A stretch of 27,101 bases of DNA from a virus: IMG/VR virus record IMGVR_UViG_3300033143_005624, positions 1-27,101 of that record. One strand, written 5' to 3'. The first letter of the stretch is position 1; the number at the start of each line of letters is the position of its first letter. Shown piece after piece: positions 25,801-27,101 of the stretch. The notes under the pieces were generated by a model, which was not told the origin of the DNA, did not search any database, and worked only from the letters and a program-made list of their open reading frames with translations. The position numbers and the translations under genes are program-made.

Positions 25801-25935
25801 AAATCCGACGCACCAAAGCCCAAGGGAGTATTGAAGAAGGCGTTTAGGCTTCAGTACAACGAGCACACTCAGGAAGATACATTCCTTGAGGATGTATTTG
25901 GACAGATGGGCTCTCAGAAAGGGCGTACAGAGTAA
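22840..25935 (+). CDS. Prohead protease fused to giant acidic scaffold domain
   Basis: The protein has 1031 residues. The N-terminal about 220 residues are a prohead serine protease: GNGDFFPWDHL, catalytic His in LFLNHDSS (H82), Ser in DACSMGCSVE (S137), then a small zinc site (C147, C150, C162, H163/H164) in the loop TCSICGH...KCHHM, and the closing motif LNFTELSVVNVPAWDNA. Such proteases cleave scaffold and capsid N-termini during maturation. Residues about 230-900 are low-complexity Glu/Lys/Pro/Ala with repeats such as AEMPEAEAPAEAPG and a GPxGP-like stretch. The C-terminal about 130 residues are an ordered helical domain (SYRERELEAQLTKLKLEQSL; LISAEENDVQMHVQSGLPLF) that probably binds the capsid protein. 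Protease and scaffold in one chain imply self-cleavage on maturation. Confidence 0.88.
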   Translation: MPLLKTGVALHIIRTGSFTGVAEGVEHIKKTPPQTHKEGEFIYFATKAIAADIPNGNGDFFPWDHLLESYQTFIGRNLFLNHDSSSPRNAIGKVLDAYPVVDKDTGERYIECLAKIDAVANPDLARQVSTGILDACSMGCSVESSTCSICGHVIYSDQERKCHHMSKGLLKEYTTEIDLPEYKIVKGQRIKAFAINRGLNFTELSVVNVPAWDNAKIVQVIAKLRERIAQDPTAAVVQDLEDLLKMAEKPKEEEESKVEVKAEEAPKETPVVEAPKSESKAPVTETPTPEAPVSEETPEPVEGNTESRLKTLFKEKLSALDYMDIADHFKNKTKKVEASEETVDVPTNTTPDAPTPEAAPANASAEPQAEDKPVDVPEEAETKIEKEAEVEEPKKEEVPVTAEEKPERKLKAIFVSKPEKDASYWVVTEDGRPTLKATLGAIWGEHLNEVDDYASSTDYGEALLQRVRDEGVEKVAILTSATVYTEAAKPPEGAANGVESPVKPFTGNQGQTMPGNEPATSAKMRNPKWKPPAPNKADVATEKNLMAEQEKIVEVESAQEEGKDLESKDTGPASRGPVGPAGDKWPAGKGVGSDQYTPAGKMGKAKMKKLEEGVDMSGGDTGKASAGPSPAGGDQSPSSKSVGKSQYKLLGPTTGHSGVQKEAEEKPIEKKADVPVEVETPVAEAAEMPAEMPTEVPEAEAPAEMPEAEAPAEAPGEQCPYDEKGDMEKIEHMKSMLDAMEAREDLAKPRDVLSKAMEKYESAAIKADEKKAKEDEKAQAVTEKEEAARAKMEEKAQKMRDKVEADISKMLPKESEDEPEQEVASEKEAEEPKKEEKEEEKEASVEEKVEKASEEESKVEVEAVEEKPAETEEPKEEISKEAEAEEPEAEISYRERELEAQLTKLKLEQSLRAKAIRCQAIVDEMIDKNLISAEENDVQMHVQSGLPLFDARAAAFKEAIDKQCRDLLAMDEHTLQAFAKTVKRIQDKSDAPKPKGVLKKAFRLQYNEHTQEDTFLEDVFGQMGSQKGRTE

Positions 25936-26050
25936 GTCTTAGTCCTCTAGCGAAGTGACGGAAAAGTTAGACTTAAGATGGTACCTAATCATCTGAAGGC
26001 AAAACGAAACGTAAAAGGTAGTAAATCAACTATACCTATAGGAGAATAGG

Positions 26051-26521
26051 ATGGCAATAAGAATTCTAAAGGAGGTCAGCCGAGATCAGGGTCGTGCACC
26101 CGCAACTGGTGTTAGCATCATTGCTGGAATGCCGCTTGAGCTGGTTGATGCGGATACAGTTCGTCCGTACGATCAGACCGACGCAAACGATCAGGTTTTT
26201 GGTCTAGCTTCTGATAGTAACATAACGCAGCCTCTACAAGGGGCTGGGGGACTTACTGTAGGCGTGGGATTCGATTATACGAATTTTAACCGCGGTGGTC
26301 TCATTGGTGCCTTCTTGAACGGTGGTGTCTTCGAGTTGTACAACGATGGCACTGGTGTACCGTATGAGGCAGGCGATACCTACAACCTGAACGAGAATGT
26401 GTATGCTAACAGCTCTGGTCTTTTGACTTCGAGTGCTGCTGGTGATAACAAGCTCGTTGGAACGGCACTTAAGGTGGTCGGCGCTCCGGTGACTAGACTA
26501 ACCATTAAGTTGCTGATATAG
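26051..26521 (+). CDS. Putative capsid decoration/stabilising protein
   Basis: The protein has 156 residues from ATG 26051, six bases after AGGAG. It begins MAIRILKEVSRDQGRAPATG and is beta-rich and Gly/Asn-rich (GLTVGVGFDYTNFNRGGLIG; YEAGDTYNLNENVYANSSGL), ending in strands VTRLTIKLLI. Small beta proteins directly upstream of the major capsid gene are usually head decoration or head-fibre-base proteins (gpD/DUF2190-like position). Identity is inferred from location and fold style. It is preceded by a 115-base gap with no gene. Confidence 0.7.
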   Translation: MAIRILKEVSRDQGRAPATGVSIIAGMPLELVDADTVRPYDQTDANDQVFGLASDSNITQPLQGAGGLTVGVGFDYTNFNRGGLIGAFLNGGVFELYNDGTGVPYEAGDTYNLNENVYANSSGLLTSSAAGDNKLVGTALKVVGAPVTRLTIKLLI

Positions 26522-26541
26522 AAGGGGGGATAAAATAAGCT

Positions 26542-27101
26542 ATGGATAAGGTAGCTAAAGAAGAGCAGGTTTACGGCATTAACCTCACCTCCCAGCAGGT
26601 TGAGGAGCGGCTTACCCGGCTGATGAATTCACCGGGTGGACTGCAGAAGATTGCGCAGCAGATGCTTTCGCCTCTGAAGCGTGATCTATTGTTCGAAGGA
26701 CGTATCCGCCAAATTTACCAGACATATAAGTTGGCTCTTGGTGAAGAGGCAGTCTTCGATGCTGATCTTGATGTTCCTGCGGCTCGTATTAGCGTTGAGG
26801 GGCTTCCTGAGCAGCTAGAGGTAAGGTCTGATCGTATTCGTACGGAGACTTCACCTGTCACGTGTCGGCCAATGGTTCGTTGGAACGAATCAAACTTCCG
26901 TAAGTTTGATATCTTGAACCGGGCGCAGGAGCGTGGTAAGGCTTCCATTCAGTTCCAGGAGGATGGACGCGGATTTGCACTGTTGCAGTATGCATCTGGG
27001 TTGACGAACCAGCCGGAAGTGGAGTCGTTGGCAGGAACATCTGCAGCAACAAATAACCCAACAATCGTTGCCGAGACATCGGGGCGCCTCTCTCAGGAGA
27101 A
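26542..27101 (+). CDS. Major capsid protein, N-terminal part (cut by window edge)
   Basis: Open from ATG 26542 (GGGGGGAT upstream) to the window end: 186 full codons. It begins MDKVAKEEQVYGINLTSQQV and continues GGLQKIAQQMLSPLKRDLLF, EGRIRQIYQTYKLALGEEAV and DADLDVPAARISVEGLPEQL. This N-terminal arm and the following beta segment are typical of phage major capsid proteins of the HK97 fold that follow a protease/scaffold gene. Codon use is more G/C-rich and uniform than in neighbouring genes, as expected for the most highly expressed gene. The C-terminal domains lie outside the window. Confidence 0.85.
   Translation, partial: MDKVAKEEQVYGINLTSQQVEERLTRLMNSPGGLQKIAQQMLSPLKRDLLFEGRIRQIYQTYKLALGEEAVFDADLDVPAARISVEGLPEQLEVRSDRIRTETSPVTCRPMVRWNESNFRKFDILNRAQERGKASIQFQEDGRGFALLQYASGLTNQPEVESLAGTSAATNNPTIVAETSGRLSQE

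Noticed and set aside
1-27101. CRISPR arrays, ordinary tRNA genes, insertion sequences, integrase
   Set aside because: I looked for regularly spaced repeats, paired T-arm and anticodon arms, and transposase or recombinase motifs, and saw none apart from the tmRNA and the intein endonuclease.

Overview
The window is a continuous piece of a tailed double-stranded DNA bacteriophage genome (Caudoviricetes), probably a fairly large one. The evidence is a complete head-packaging and morphogenesis set in canonical order: large terminase, portal, prohead protease/scaffold, a capsid-decoration candidate and the start of the major capsid protein. Dozens of very small, tightly overlapping accessory genes lie beside it. 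Nothing names the host. There is no integrase, repressor or lysis gene in view, no CRISPR array and no ordinary tRNA gene, but there is a phage-encoded tmRNA.

Layout. (1) 1-3658, minus strand: a train of about fifteen tiny genes, most with AAGGAG-type ribosome binding sites and overlapping stop/start codons. Recognisable members are a class I SAM-dependent methyltransferase, a SEC-C zinc-motif protein, a small membrane peptide and Lys/Arg-rich peptides. Several stem-loops punctuate the train. (2) 3659-4004: a divergent control region with an inverted repeat and two copies of a promoter-like element, a 12-nt box set 7 nt upstream of a TATAAT-like hexamer. (3) 4005-4876, plus strand: four small genes, two of them with membrane or signal segments, followed by about 290 nt of GATTTT-rich non-coding DNA and a bidirectional terminator at 5165-5192. 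(4) 5213-7774, minus strand: a unit that starts at a near-leaderless gene, continues through a tmRNA (7015-7377) whose 5' end lies inside that gene, and then through nine overlapping small genes, nearly all Cys-rich. Five of these are paralogues with a CxxxGH...CxxC(G) signature. (5) 7897-16551, plus strand: virion-structural candidates (two with low-complexity coiled-coil regions, several beta-rich modules), including an apparent -1 frameshift at an A9 run (10307-10315). (6) 16580-27101, plus strand: the head module. The terminase Walker A motif is interrupted by a complete LAGLIDADG intein.

How the parts may work together. The plus-strand right half makes and fills the capsid: the terminase motor docks on the portal, and the protease-scaffold polyprotein shapes and then clears the prohead. 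The minus-strand and small plus-strand genes look like early or accessory host-interaction functions under different promoters. The most unusual unit is the tmRNA locus. Maturation of the tmRNA 5' end would remove the stop codon from the upstream gene's mRNA and make it a non-stop message, which is the substrate of tmRNA itself. This suggests a self-regulating circuit, an inference from the layout only.
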